A DNA stretch of 64,000 nt, taken from positions 1 through 64,000 of the forward strand of contig NZ_JBHYHC010000008.1 of assembly GCF_042738955.1 (NCBI RefSeq). The letters run 5' to 3'. The notes under the pieces were generated by a model that was given only the letters and a program-made list of their open reading frames with translations, had not been told where the DNA came from and did not search any database. Shown here piece after piece: positions 1 through 6,684 of the stretch; position 1 is the first letter of the stretch, and each line of letters opens with the position of its first letter. This stretch comes from Umezawaea sp042738955. Lineage in GTDB: Bacteria > Actinomycetota > Actinomycetes > Mycobacteriales > Pseudonocardiaceae. Made by a program: the position numbers and the translations under genes.

Positions 1-68
1 GGCTTTGGGGCACTGCCTTTTGGCCCGATCAAGGGGCAAATCTAGGGGCCCCAAATCAAATCGGACAC
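1..68. repeat. Right-hand part of a palindromic intergenic repeat, copy 1
   Basis: Bases 1-68 match 63222-63289 with only a few differences. The second copy is complete and forms a 119-base imperfect palindrome (63171-63289), so this copy is the distal part of the same element, cut by the window edge. Weaker similarity (GGCTGGAA, CCAGGCTGG blocks) continues to about base 140. No gene is visible in 1-241. Confidence 0.8.
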
Positions 69-241
69 AGCACGCTGAGAGCCGAAGCCGCCCGGTGGCC
101 CGGCTGGAAGCCGTAGCCGCCAACCAGCCAGGCTGGAAGCGGCGGCCGCAAGCCCAACCCCGAACCCCGGCAAACGTTCACCCCGAAGCACGGGGGCTAG
201 CCCCATGGTCCCAGCCCCCGACCCGCGCGACCATCGACTGC

Positions 242-691
242 GTGACCGACGACACGCCCACCATGAGGGCCGCTGACAACGACCGCGAAGCGGTTGTCGA
301 GCACCTGGCGCGTGCGCAGGCTGAGGGGCGGTTGGATCTGGCCGAGTTCGATGAGCGGGTTCGGCTGGTCTGGGTGGCGCAAACGTATGCGGACTTGGCC
401 GTGCTCATCGCTGACCTGCCCGATGGGCAGGTTCAGGCGTCTCCGCCGCCTCCGACCTATCAGCACCAGGTCGTCTACCAGCCTGAACCGCGTGAGGTTG
501 CCGAGTCCGGTAAGGCCGCGCGGTTCTTCTTTCGGGCTTGGGTTGCTGCCAGCATGATCAATTTTGTGATCTGGGGGCTGGTCAGCATCACGAACCTGGA
601 GCTGGTGTACCCGTGGTGGATCTGGGTGGCCGGGCCGTGGGGGGCGTTGATTCTTGCAGGGCGGATGACCCGATTTGGGTTGCGGGGCTGA
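242..691 (+). CDS. DUF1707 SHOCT-like domain membrane protein
   Basis: Hypothetical protein of 149 residues. Residues about 8-60 carry the DUF1707 pattern: MRAADNDREAVVEHL followed by AEGRL, EFDERV and LIADLPD. This short helical domain is common at the N-terminus of small actinobacterial membrane proteins. A Pro-rich linker follows, then two hydrophobic segments (about residues 98-120 and 124-142) that fit a two-pass membrane anchor. The GTG at 242 is preferred because it gives the usual few residues before MRA; ATG at 263 is the alternative. The open frame continues upstream into repeat sequence without plausible protein. The biochemical role is unknown. Confidence 0.7.
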   Translation: MTDDTPTMRAADNDREAVVEHLARAQAEGRLDLAEFDERVRLVWVAQTYADLAVLIADLPDGQVQASPPPPTYQHQVVYQPEPREVAESGKAARFFFRAWVAASMINFVIWGLVSITNLELVYPWWIWVAGPWGALILAGRMTRFGLRG

Positions 692-703
692 ACTGCGTAC
701 TAT
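675..703 (+). promoter_or_regulatory. Candidate promoter for the infA operon
   Basis: TTGGGT at 675-680 and TACTAT at 698-703 are separated by 17 bases. This would start transcription near 710, leaving about 150 untranslated bases before infA. It overlaps the end of the upstream gene. It is a pattern match only. Confidence 0.45.
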
Positions 704-859
704 GGGTAGGTGGCGCACACGTAGCGCCGGTTCCGTCATGCCTGTGATGGTGGCCAGCGATGGTCGAGCTCCAGGTGTCCAGGGTTCGCAAGGGCCGGTC
801 GGAGTCGGGGTCGCGCGTGTCCACATCCGGGAATACCACCGTCACGAAACGCGGAGGAC

Positions 860-1081
860 ATGGGCAAGAAGGACGGGGCCATTGAGGTCGAGGGCCGCGT
901 AGTCGAGCCGCTCCCCAACGCGATGTTCCGAGTCGAGTTGGAGAACGGTCACAAGGTCCTGGCACACATCAGCGGCAAGATGCGTCAGCACTACATCCGC
1001 ATCCTTCCTGAGGACCGGGTTGTCGTGGAGCTCTCGCCCTACGACCTGTCCCGAGGGCGCATCGTCTACCGCTACAAGTGA
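860..1081 (+). CDS. infA: Translation initiation factor IF-1
   Basis: Encodes IF-1 (73 residues, full family length), the single OB-fold factor that binds the 30S A site during initiation. It starts MGKKDGAIEVEGRV and contains the diagnostic HKVLAHISGKMR, RILPEDRV and SPYDLSRGRI segments. An ATG preceded by GGAGGACA sets the start. It heads the rpmJ-rpsM-rpsK-rpsD-rpoA-rplQ run, the usual actinobacterial order. Confidence 0.98.
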   Translation: MGKKDGAIEVEGRVVEPLPNAMFRVELENGHKVLAHISGKMRQHYIRILPEDRVVVELSPYDLSRGRIVYRYK

Positions 1082-1139
1082 CCTCCACGGTGCTCGGGGC
1101 AGCCGCCTCGGGCACGCGGCAAAGCAGGAGAGCTCAGGC

Positions 1140-1253
1140 GTGAAGGTTCAGCCGAGCGTCAAGAAGATCTGCGACAAGTGCAAGGTGATCCGCCGTCACG
1201 GGCGAGTCATGGTGATCTGCGAGAACCTGCGTCACAAGCAGCGTCAGGGCTGA
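1140..1253 (+). CDS. rpmJ: 50S ribosomal protein bL36
   Basis: A 37-residue ribosomal protein of the zinc-binding (C+) type. Cys11, Cys14, Cys27 and His32 form the C-X2-C...C-X4-H set that holds one zinc ion. It begins at GTG 1140, eight bases after AGGAGAG; a longer in-frame extension upstream is not protein-like. It sits in the large ribosomal subunit near 23S rRNA. Many actinobacteria carry a second, zinc-free copy elsewhere that replaces this form under zinc starvation; that copy is not in this window. Confidence 0.97.
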   Translation: MKVQPSVKKICDKCKVIRRHGRVMVICENLRHKQRQG

Positions 1254-1321
1254 TCTCCCCCTTGCCACTTCGTCGCGGTCCTCAGATGGACGCGACCAAG
1301 TAGTCAAGCCTCCTCGTACCT

Positions 1322-1392
1322 GCCAGGCGTTCCGACGCCTGGCGCACCCCCGGACTCCAGGCCGGGGCCGGGACACCACGTGCGAAAGCACG
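1322..1392 (+). promoter_or_regulatory. Structured leader of rpsM (two hairpins)
   Basis: In the 217-base gap before rpsM, GCCAGGCGT (1322-1330) pairs perfectly with ACGCCTGGC (1335-1343) around a four-base loop. CGTGC (1379-1383) pairs with GCACG (1388-1392) around a GAAA tetraloop. No T-run follows, so this looks more like an mRNA leader or processing signal than a terminator. The function is inferred. Confidence 0.5.
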
Positions 1393-1470
1393 CGGAACGG
1401 CACAGCGAGTCAGTCCCGGAACCGGACGAGGAGCAGACCTGGAGAGACACCTGTTAGGAGCAAGCGCCGT

Positions 1471-1851
1471 ATGGCACGACTCGCTGGCGTCGACCTCCCC
1501 CGCGAAAAGCGGATGGAGATCGCGCTGACCTACATCTTCGGTATTGGTCGCACGCGCTCGAAAGAGCTGCTGACCGCTACCGGGATCAGCTTTGACCTCC
1601 GGGTCAAGGACCTGGGTGACGACGACCTCGCGAAGCTGCGCGAGTACGTCGAATCCAACTTCAAGGTTGAGGGTGACCTTCGCCGCGAGGTTCAGGCCGA
1701 CATCCGCCGGAAGATGGAAATCGGCTGCTACGAGGGTTTGCGCCACCGTCGCAACCTGCCCGTCCGCGGGCAGCGCACCAAGACGAACGCGCGTACCCGC
1801 AAGGGGCCGAAGAAGACCGTCGCCGGCAAGAAGAAGGCCGGAAAGAAGTAA
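1471..1851 (+). CDS. rpsM: 30S ribosomal protein uS13
   Basis: Full-length uS13 (126 residues) of the 30S head, contacting 16S rRNA and the P-site tRNA through its basic tail. It starts MARLAGVDLPREKRMEIALTY and contains the GIGRTRSKELL helix-hairpin-helix region and NLPVRGQRTKTNARTRKG near the C-terminus, ending in a Lys-rich tail (GKKKAGKK). A GGAG-type ribosome site precedes the ATG. It is followed 32 bases later by rpsK. Confidence 0.98.
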   Translation: MARLAGVDLPREKRMEIALTYIFGIGRTRSKELLTATGISFDLRVKDLGDDDLAKLREYVESNFKVEGDLRREVQADIRRKMEIGCYEGLRHRRNLPVRGQRTKTNARTRKGPKKTVAGKKKAGKK

Positions 1852-1883
1852 GACCTCGCGTCTTTAGGTAGGAGATCACCGAA

Positions 1884-2291
1884 GTGCCACCCAAGTCCCG
1901 CACGGGCGCCGGGGTCAAGAAAGTCCGGCGCAAGGAAAAGAAGAACATCTCGCACGGCCAGGCTCACATCAAGAGCACGTTCAACAACACGATCGTGTCG
2001 ATCACCGACCCGACCGGGAACGTGATCGCCTGGGCGTCTGCCGGACACGTCGGCTTCAAGGGCTCTCGCAAGTCCACGCCGTTCGCCGCGCAGATGGCTG
2101 CTGAGAGCGCTGCCCGCAAGGCCGCCGAGCACGGCATGCGCAAGGTGGACGTCTTCGTGAAGGGTCCCGGCTCCGGCCGGGAGACCGCGATCCGTTCGCT
2201 GCAGGCCGCTGGCCTCGAGGTCGGCACCATCCAGGACGTGACCCCGCAGCCCCACAACGGCTGCCGCCCGCCCAAGCGGCGCCGGGTCTGA
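1884..2291 (+). CDS. rpsK: 30S ribosomal protein uS11
   Basis: uS11 (135 residues), a platform protein of the small subunit. The GTG start at 1884 follows TAGGAGATC. The N-terminus is strongly basic (VKKVRRKEKKN) and the core has HIKSTFNNTIVSITD and the conserved ending DVTPQPHNGCRPPKRRRV, the rRNA-binding tail. Length and ends match the family. Confidence 0.98.
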   Translation: MPPKSRTGAGVKKVRRKEKKNISHGQAHIKSTFNNTIVSITDPTGNVIAWASAGHVGFKGSRKSTPFAAQMAAESAARKAAEHGMRKVDVFVKGPGSGRETAIRSLQAAGLEVGTIQDVTPQPHNGCRPPKRRRV

Positions 2292-2314
2292 GGCACGGGG
2301 AGGAGTAAGAAACC

Positions 2315-2920
2315 ATGGCTCGTTACACGGGACCAGCAACGCGCATCTCGCGCCGGCTCAAGGTCGACCTCGTCGGCGGCGACAAGGCGTTCGAGCGTCG
2401 TCCTTACCCGCCCGGCCAGCACGGCCGCGGTCGGATCAAGGAGTCCGAGTACCTGCTTCAGCTCCAGGAGAAGCAGAAGGCTCGCTACACGTACGGCGTG
2501 CTGGAGAAGCAGTTCCGCCGCTACTACGAGGAAGCGGTTCGTCGCCCGGGCAAGACCGGCGAGAACCTGCTGCAGATCCTCGAGACCCGTCTGGACAACG
2601 TGGTGTACCGGGCCGGTCTGGCCCGCACCCGTCGGATGGCCCGCCAGCTCGTCGCTCACGGTCACTTCATCGTGAACGGCCAGAAGGTCAACATCCCCAG
2701 CTTCCGGGTGTCGAAGTTCGACATCATCGACGTGAAGCCGAAGTCGCTGCCGACGCTGCCCTTCGAGGTCGCCAAGGCCACCTTCGGTGACCGTCCGATC
2801 CCCGGCTGGCTCCAGGTCGTCCCCTCGACCCTCCGCATCCTGGTCCACCAGGTTCCGGAGCGGGCGCAGATCGACACGCCGGTGACCGAACAGCTCATCG
2901 TCGAGCTCTACTCGAAGTGA
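2315..2920 (+). CDS. rpsD: 30S ribosomal protein uS4
   Basis: uS4 (201 residues), a primary 16S rRNA binder that nucleates small-subunit assembly. It has MARYTGPATRISRRL at the start, the RPYPPGQHGR loop and an S4 RNA-binding domain (LDNVVYRAGLA, RQLVAHGHFIVNGQKVNIPS) at about residues 90-150. No Cys zinc cluster is present, as in other C-minus actinobacterial S4 proteins. A GGGGAGGAG ribosome site precedes the ATG. Confidence 0.98.
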   Translation: MARYTGPATRISRRLKVDLVGGDKAFERRPYPPGQHGRGRIKESEYLLQLQEKQKARYTYGVLEKQFRRYYEEAVRRPGKTGENLLQILETRLDNVVYRAGLARTRRMARQLVAHGHFIVNGQKVNIPSFRVSKFDIIDVKPKSLPTLPFEVAKATFGDRPIPGWLQVVPSTLRILVHQVPERAQIDTPVTEQLIVELYSK

Positions 2921-2926
2921 TCCTCT

Positions 2927-2960
2927 TCCGGCCGGCCACCACTCCAGGTGGCTGGCCGGA
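2927..2960 (+). terminator. Hairpin between rpsD and rpoA
   Basis: CCGGCCGGCCACC (2928-2940) pairs with GGTGGCTGGCCGG (2947-2959) with one G-T pair and a six-base loop, starting seven bases after the rpsD stop. There is no T-run. It may be a partial terminator, an attenuator or an RNA end signal separating the r-protein part from rpoA. The remaining gap to 3074 shows nothing further I can name. Confidence 0.55.
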
Positions 2961-3074
2961 GTCGGGTCCCACGGCGGCGCGAATGGTGTGCCGCACGTGT
3001 TTGCCGGTCTCCGCGACCGGTGGCTGTCCCTCGGCGTCAAATAGCGGGCGTCGTTGAGCTGAAAGAAGAACCCA

Positions 3075-4124
3075 GTGCTTATTTCCCAGCGCCCCTCGCT
3101 CGGCGAGGAGTCCGTCAACGAGACCCGCTCTCGGTTCGTGATCGAGCCGCTCGAGCCGGGCTTCGGCTACACCCTCGGCAACTCCATCCGCCGCACCCTG
3201 CTCTCCTCGATCCCCGGCGCAGCCGTGACCAGCATCCGCATCGACGGCGTGCTGCACGAGTTCACCACCGTGCCCGGTGTCAAGGAGGACGTCACCGACG
3301 TGATCCTGAACCTCAAGGAGCTGGTCGTCAGCTCCGAGGAGGACGAGCCGGTGACCATGTACCTGCGCAAGCAGGGCCCTGGTGCGGTGACCGCAGGCGA
3401 CATCGTGCCCCCGGCCGGTGTCACCGTGCACAACCCCGACCTGCACATCGCCACCCTGAACGGCAAGGGCAAGCTGGAGATCGAGCTCGTCGTCGAGCGC
3501 GGTCGCGGCTACGTCCCCGCCGTCCAGAACAAGCAGGCCGGCGCCGAGATCGGCCGCATCCCGGTTGACTCGATCTACTCGCCCGTCATGAAGGTGACCT
3601 ACAAGGTCGAGGCCACCCGTGTCGAGCAGCGCACCGACTTCGACAAGTTGATCCTCGACGTGGAGACGAAGCCGTCCATCACGCCGAGGGACGCGGTCGC
3701 GTCCGCAGGCAAGACCCTGGTGGAGCTGTTCGGTCTCGCCCGCGAGCTGAACATCGACGCCGAGGGCATCGAGATCGGCCCCTCGCCCGCCGAGGCGGAC
3801 ACCATCGCGGCGTTCGCGATGCCGATCGAGGACCTCGACCTCACCGTGCGGTCGTACAACTGCCTCAAGCGCGAGGGCATCCACACGGTGGGCGAGCTCG
3901 TCTCGCGCAGCGAGGCGGACCTGCTGGACATTCGCAACTTCGGCGCGAAGTCGATCGACGAGGTCAAGATGAAGCTCGTCGGTCTCGGCCTGGCGCTGAA
4001 GGACAGCCCCCCTGGGTTCGACCCGTCCGCCGCTGCTGCCGACTACCCGGCAGAGGGCTGGGCGGACGGCGGCGTGGACACCCACGACGACGGTCAGGAC
4101 TACGCGGAGACCGAGCAGCTCTGA
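3075..4124 (+). CDS. rpoA: DNA-directed RNA polymerase alpha subunit
   Basis: The alpha subunit (349 residues) dimerises to nucleate RNA polymerase assembly. Its C-terminal domain contacts UP elements and activators. The N-terminal domain shows GFGYTLGNSIRRTLLSSIPG; the C-terminal domain (about residues 250-320) shows LTVRSYNCLKREGI and LLDIRNFGAKSIDEVKMKL, the helix-hairpin-helix DNA contact. An acidic tail ends the protein. GTG 3075 follows AAAGAAGAA; the family start (MLISQRP) fixes it. Confidence 0.98.
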   Translation: MLISQRPSLGEESVNETRSRFVIEPLEPGFGYTLGNSIRRTLLSSIPGAAVTSIRIDGVLHEFTTVPGVKEDVTDVILNLKELVVSSEEDEPVTMYLRKQGPGAVTAGDIVPPAGVTVHNPDLHIATLNGKGKLEIELVVERGRGYVPAVQNKQAGAEIGRIPVDSIYSPVMKVTYKVEATRVEQRTDFDKLILDVETKPSITPRDAVASAGKTLVELFGLARELNIDAEGIEIGPSPAEADTIAAFAMPIEDLDLTVRSYNCLKREGIHTVGELVSRSEADLLDIRNFGAKSIDEVKMKLVGLGLALKDSPPGFDPSAAAADYPAEGWADGGVDTHDDGQDYAETEQL

Positions 4125-4183
4125 AGGCCGTGACAACGGCTGGGCCGGAGCAGAGGATCAGAAAGTAATCCGAGGAGCAAGCG

Positions 4184-4750
4184 ATGCCCACCCCCACTAA
4201 GGGACCCCGTCTCGGCGGGTCGCCGGCCCACGAGCGGCTCATGCTGGCCAACCTGGCCACCGCGCTGTTCACCCACGGCCGGATCACGACCACCGAGGCG
4301 AAGGCGAAGCGGCTGCGGCCGTACGCCGAGAAGCTGATCAGCAAGGCCAAGGTCGGCGACCTGCACAACCGTCGCGAGATCCTGAAGGTCATCCGCGACA
4401 AGGACGTCGTCCACAAGCTGTTCGCGGAGATCGGCCCGTTCTTCGTCGACCGCAACGGCGGCTACACCCGCATCACGAAGACGCTGGCGCGCAAGGGCGA
4501 CAACGCCCCCATGGCCGTCATCGAGCTGGTGCAGCAGAAGCTGGTCTCCACCGAGGCCGAGGCGGCCCGGAAGACCAAGTTCGCCAAGGACGAGAAGGCT
4601 GCCGCTCCGGCCGCCGTCGAGTCCGACGAGGCCGAGGTCGTGGACCAGGACGCCGAGGCGCCCGAGTCCGCCACCAAGGACGCCGCGAAGGACCCCGCCG
4701 AGGGTGCTGACGAGGCCCCGAAGGCCGAGGACAAGAAGGACGAGTCCTGA
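4184..4750 (+). CDS. rplQ: 50S ribosomal protein bL17 with long acidic tail
   Basis: bL17 lies near the peptide exit tunnel. Residues 1 to about 120 are the canonical domain (MPTPTKGPRLGGSPAHERLML, then ATALFTHGRITTTEAKAK). From about residue 130 a tail rich in Ala, Glu, Asp and Lys (AEVVDQDAEAPESATK, DEAPKAEDKKDES) brings the protein to 188 residues. Such tails occur in several actinobacteria and are presumably disordered. It is the last gene before a strong hairpin and truA. Confidence 0.97.
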   Translation: MPTPTKGPRLGGSPAHERLMLANLATALFTHGRITTTEAKAKRLRPYAEKLISKAKVGDLHNRREILKVIRDKDVVHKLFAEIGPFFVDRNGGYTRITKTLARKGDNAPMAVIELVQQKLVSTEAEAARKTKFAKDEKAAAPAAVESDEAEVVDQDAEAPESATKDAAKDPAEGADEAPKAEDKKDES

Positions 4751-4768
4751 CGGACCCGCTCATCGCAG

Positions 4769-4805
4769 ACGAGCCCGTTGTCCCCGCTGGGGACGACGGG
4801 CTCGT
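4769..4805 (+). terminator. Strong hairpin between rplQ and truA
   Basis: A 17-base arm (4769-4785) pairs with 4789-4805 around a GCT loop with one G-T pair. The right arm ends four bases before the truA GTG, so it would occupy the place where a ribosome site would be. There is no long T-run. It could act as terminator for the r-protein operon, as a translational brake on truA, or both. Confidence 0.7.
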
Positions 4806-4809
4806 TCGC

Positions 4810-5598
4810 GTGCGCCTCGACCTCGCCTACGACGGCACCGACTTCTCCGGGTGGGCCCGTCAGCCGGGCCGCCGCACCGTCTGCGGTGTCCTGGAGGACA
4901 CCCTGTCGATGGTGCTCCGCGAGGACGTCCGCCTCACCGTCGCGGGCCGCACCGACGCCGGGGTCCACGCCACCGGCCAGGTCGCCCACGTCGACCTGCC
5001 GTCCACAGTGGACGTTTCGGCGCTCCCCAAGCGCTTGTCCCGCGCCCTTCCGGCCGACGTCCGCGTGTTCGAGGCCCGGATCGTGCCGCCGGAGTTCGAC
5101 GCCCGGTTCTCCGCGATGCGCAGGCACTACGAGTACCGCGTCACGGACGCCGTGGCGGGCGCGCACCCGTTGCGCCGCCTGGACACCCTCTCCTGGCCCC
5201 GCCCGCTGGACCTGGACGCCCTCGTCGAGGCTTCCGCGCTGCTGCTGGGCGAGCGCGACTTCTGCGCCTTCTGCCGCCGCCGCGAGGGCGCGACCACGAT
5301 CCGCGAGTTGCAGCGCCTGGACTGGACGCGCGCCGAGGACGGCGTGCTGACCGCGTACGTGTCCGCGGACGCGTTCTGCCACTCCATGGTCCGCAGCCTC
5401 GTGGGGGCGCTCCTGGCCGTCGGTGAGGGCCGCAAGCCCCCGGCGTGGCCCGCGTCCCTGCTGACGTCCACCGAGCGTTCCAGCCAGGTCACCGTGGCGC
5501 CCCCGCACGGCCTCGCCCTCGTCCGCGTCGACTACCCGCCGGACAGCGAATTGGCCGCCCGCTCCGCCATTACCCGAAATGTGCGAGTGCTGGGTTAA
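4810..5598 (+). CDS. truA: tRNA pseudouridine(38-40) synthase TruA
   Basis: TruA isomerises uridines 38-40 of the tRNA anticodon stem. The 262-residue protein starts MRLDLAYDGTDFSGWARQPG and contains AGRTDAGVHATGQVAH, with the catalytic Asp at residue 49. The C-terminal half has FCHSMVRSLVGALLAVGEGR, typical of the family. GTG 4810 is the only plausible start: there is no ATG, GTG or TTG in frame between it and the rplQ stop. It has no free ribosome site because the hairpin lies directly upstream. Confidence 0.96.
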   Translation: MRLDLAYDGTDFSGWARQPGRRTVCGVLEDTLSMVLREDVRLTVAGRTDAGVHATGQVAHVDLPSTVDVSALPKRLSRALPADVRVFEARIVPPEFDARFSAMRRHYEYRVTDAVAGAHPLRRLDTLSWPRPLDLDALVEASALLLGERDFCAFCRRREGATTIRELQRLDWTRAEDGVLTAYVSADAFCHSMVRSLVGALLAVGEGRKPPAWPASLLTSTERSSQVTVAPPHGLALVRVDYPPDSELAARSAITRNVRVLG

Positions 5599-5654
5599 CT
5601 GTTGTTTCCAGTCGGAGAATCAATGCGCTCGGCCTTTCCGGCGGGAATCCGCCG

Positions 5655-5951
5655 CTAGGCGTCCAGTGATCCCAGGTAAGCCTCGACGACCTCGACGAAC
5701 TCCTCGCGGCTGAGCACGGTTTCCTCGTCGGTGTACTCGTTCAGGACCAGCACGTCGTCCTGCCGCACCACGGCCGTCGTGTAGTCGCCGCCCCAGCTCT
5801 GGTCGTCGTCCGGCGCGTCGCGCGCGGCGTCGGCGGCCTCCACGAGGTACCGCCGGGGCACGTCCTTGAGGAAGTCGTGGAGGGCCGCGGCGTCGTCGTC
5901 CGGGTGGATGGCGACGGTGCCGTCGTCCCTGCGGGTGAACCGGACCTTCAC
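5655..5951 (-). CDS. Small acidic protein, probable immunity partner of the EndoU-like nuclease
   Basis: A 98-residue acidic protein starting VKVRFTRRDDGTVAIHPDDD and ending EFVEVVEAYLGSLDA. I do not recognise a named family. The case for immunity is context: its GTG start overlaps the stop of the EndoU-like gene by four bases (GTGA, 5948-5951), it is small, acidic and probably all-in-one-domain, and it directly follows a nuclease gene, the standard layout of polymorphic toxin/immunity pairs. It contains one Trp (QSWGGDYTTAVV) in the centre. It converges with truA; only a small GGCGG/CCGCC hairpin lies between. It could also be an unrelated cytosolic protein. Confidence 0.65.
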   Translation of the reverse strand: MKVRFTRRDDGTVAIHPDDDAAALHDFLKDVPRRYLVEAADAARDAPDDDQSWGGDYTTAVVRQDDVLVLNEYTDEETVLSREEFVEVVEAYLGSLDA

Positions 5952-6598
5952 GGGGCCTCCCTTGGCGCGTACACCGGCCACGCGGTGCTCACGTCGTCGA
6001 ACGCGGCTGTCCGGGAATCCTGCCCCGCGGTCACGAAACCGCGGATCAGGACACCCCGGTAGCGGCCTTCCCACTGCGACAGGGTGGGCCTGCCGTCGTC
6101 GCGCACGACCGGGACGCGGTTCTGGAAGGCGCAGCGGACCGCGTGCGCCACCTCGTGCCTGGACCAGTGGTCCGGGAAGAACGAGCTGTTGACCTTCGCG
6201 GCGGTGCGGCCGTCCGGCAGCACGTGCTCCAGGCGGGCCTCGTAGACGTGGTGGAGGTCCGGCGTGGTGCGGCCCAGCAGGTCGATCCGGCCGCCGGAGT
6301 GGTGGTGGTAGCCGAGGAGCCGCAGCCTGCGGCGGTGGCCCTCGAAGATGTGCGTGTGCAGCGGGTCCGGCATCGACCAGCGCGGCAGCGTGAACGGCTC
6401 GGGAGCGGTCGGCACGGGGTACACCGGCGCGCCCGCCGCGGTGAAGCCCACGTGGTCCTGCACAGCGCCCGCGACGGTCCGCTCCAGCACGGGCGCGACG
6501 TCCGCCAGGTCGTCCAGCGCGCGCAGCCGGGCGGCGAGGTCGGCGGTCAGCCCGACGACCTCCTGGCACACCTTGGCGACCTCGTCGAACGTCGACAA
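5948..6598 (-). CDS. Putative EndoU-type nuclease (compact polymorphic toxin)
   Basis: A 216-residue protein whose C-terminal two thirds resembles bacterial EndoU RNases: HTHIFEGHRR (residues 81-90), GYHHHSGG, then NSSFFPDHWSRHEVAHAV, QWEGRYRGVLIRGFV and the final VSTAWPVYAP. EndoU enzymes cleave RNA with two His and a Lys/Ser-Thr set; the His-rich stretch at 81-100 and Ser204-Thr205 are candidates. The first 50 residues are a helical region with no signal peptide. TTG 6598 is chosen because GGGAGG lies seven bases before it and the upstream frame overlaps a terminator. The gene is coupled to the small downstream partner. It lies just outside the ESX-4 genes, so export by that system is possible but unproven. 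Confidence 0.7.
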   Translation of the reverse strand: MSTFDEVAKVCQEVVGLTADLAARLRALDDLADVAPVLERTVAGAVQDHVGFTAAGAPVYPVPTAPEPFTLPRWSMPDPLHTHIFEGHRRRLRLLGYHHHSGGRIDLLGRTTPDLHHVYEARLEHVLPDGRTAAKVNSSFFPDHWSRHEVAHAVRCAFQNRVPVVRDDGRPTLSQWEGRYRGVLIRGFVTAGQDSRTAAFDDVSTAWPVYAPREAP

Positions 6599-6635
6599 CC
6601 CTCGACCTCCCAGGGTGTCGAGGTTAGCGACAACG

Positions 6636-6672
6636 ACAAGGACCCCCGTCGCGAGGAGACGGGGGTCCTTGT
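6636..6672 (-). terminator. Terminator after the subtilase gene
   Basis: A perfect 15-base stem (6636-6650 with 6658-6672) and a seven-base loop start 13 bases after the subtilase stop on the minus strand. It separates the protease from the EndoU gene, which therefore needs its own promoter in the 40 bases between. Confidence 0.85.
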
Positions 6673-6684
6673 GGCGTGCGGGGA

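Noticed and set aside
3002..3568. Alternative plus-strand frame through the start of rpoA
   Set aside because: It overlaps the conserved rpoA N-terminal domain out of frame and is Arg/Pro-rich.
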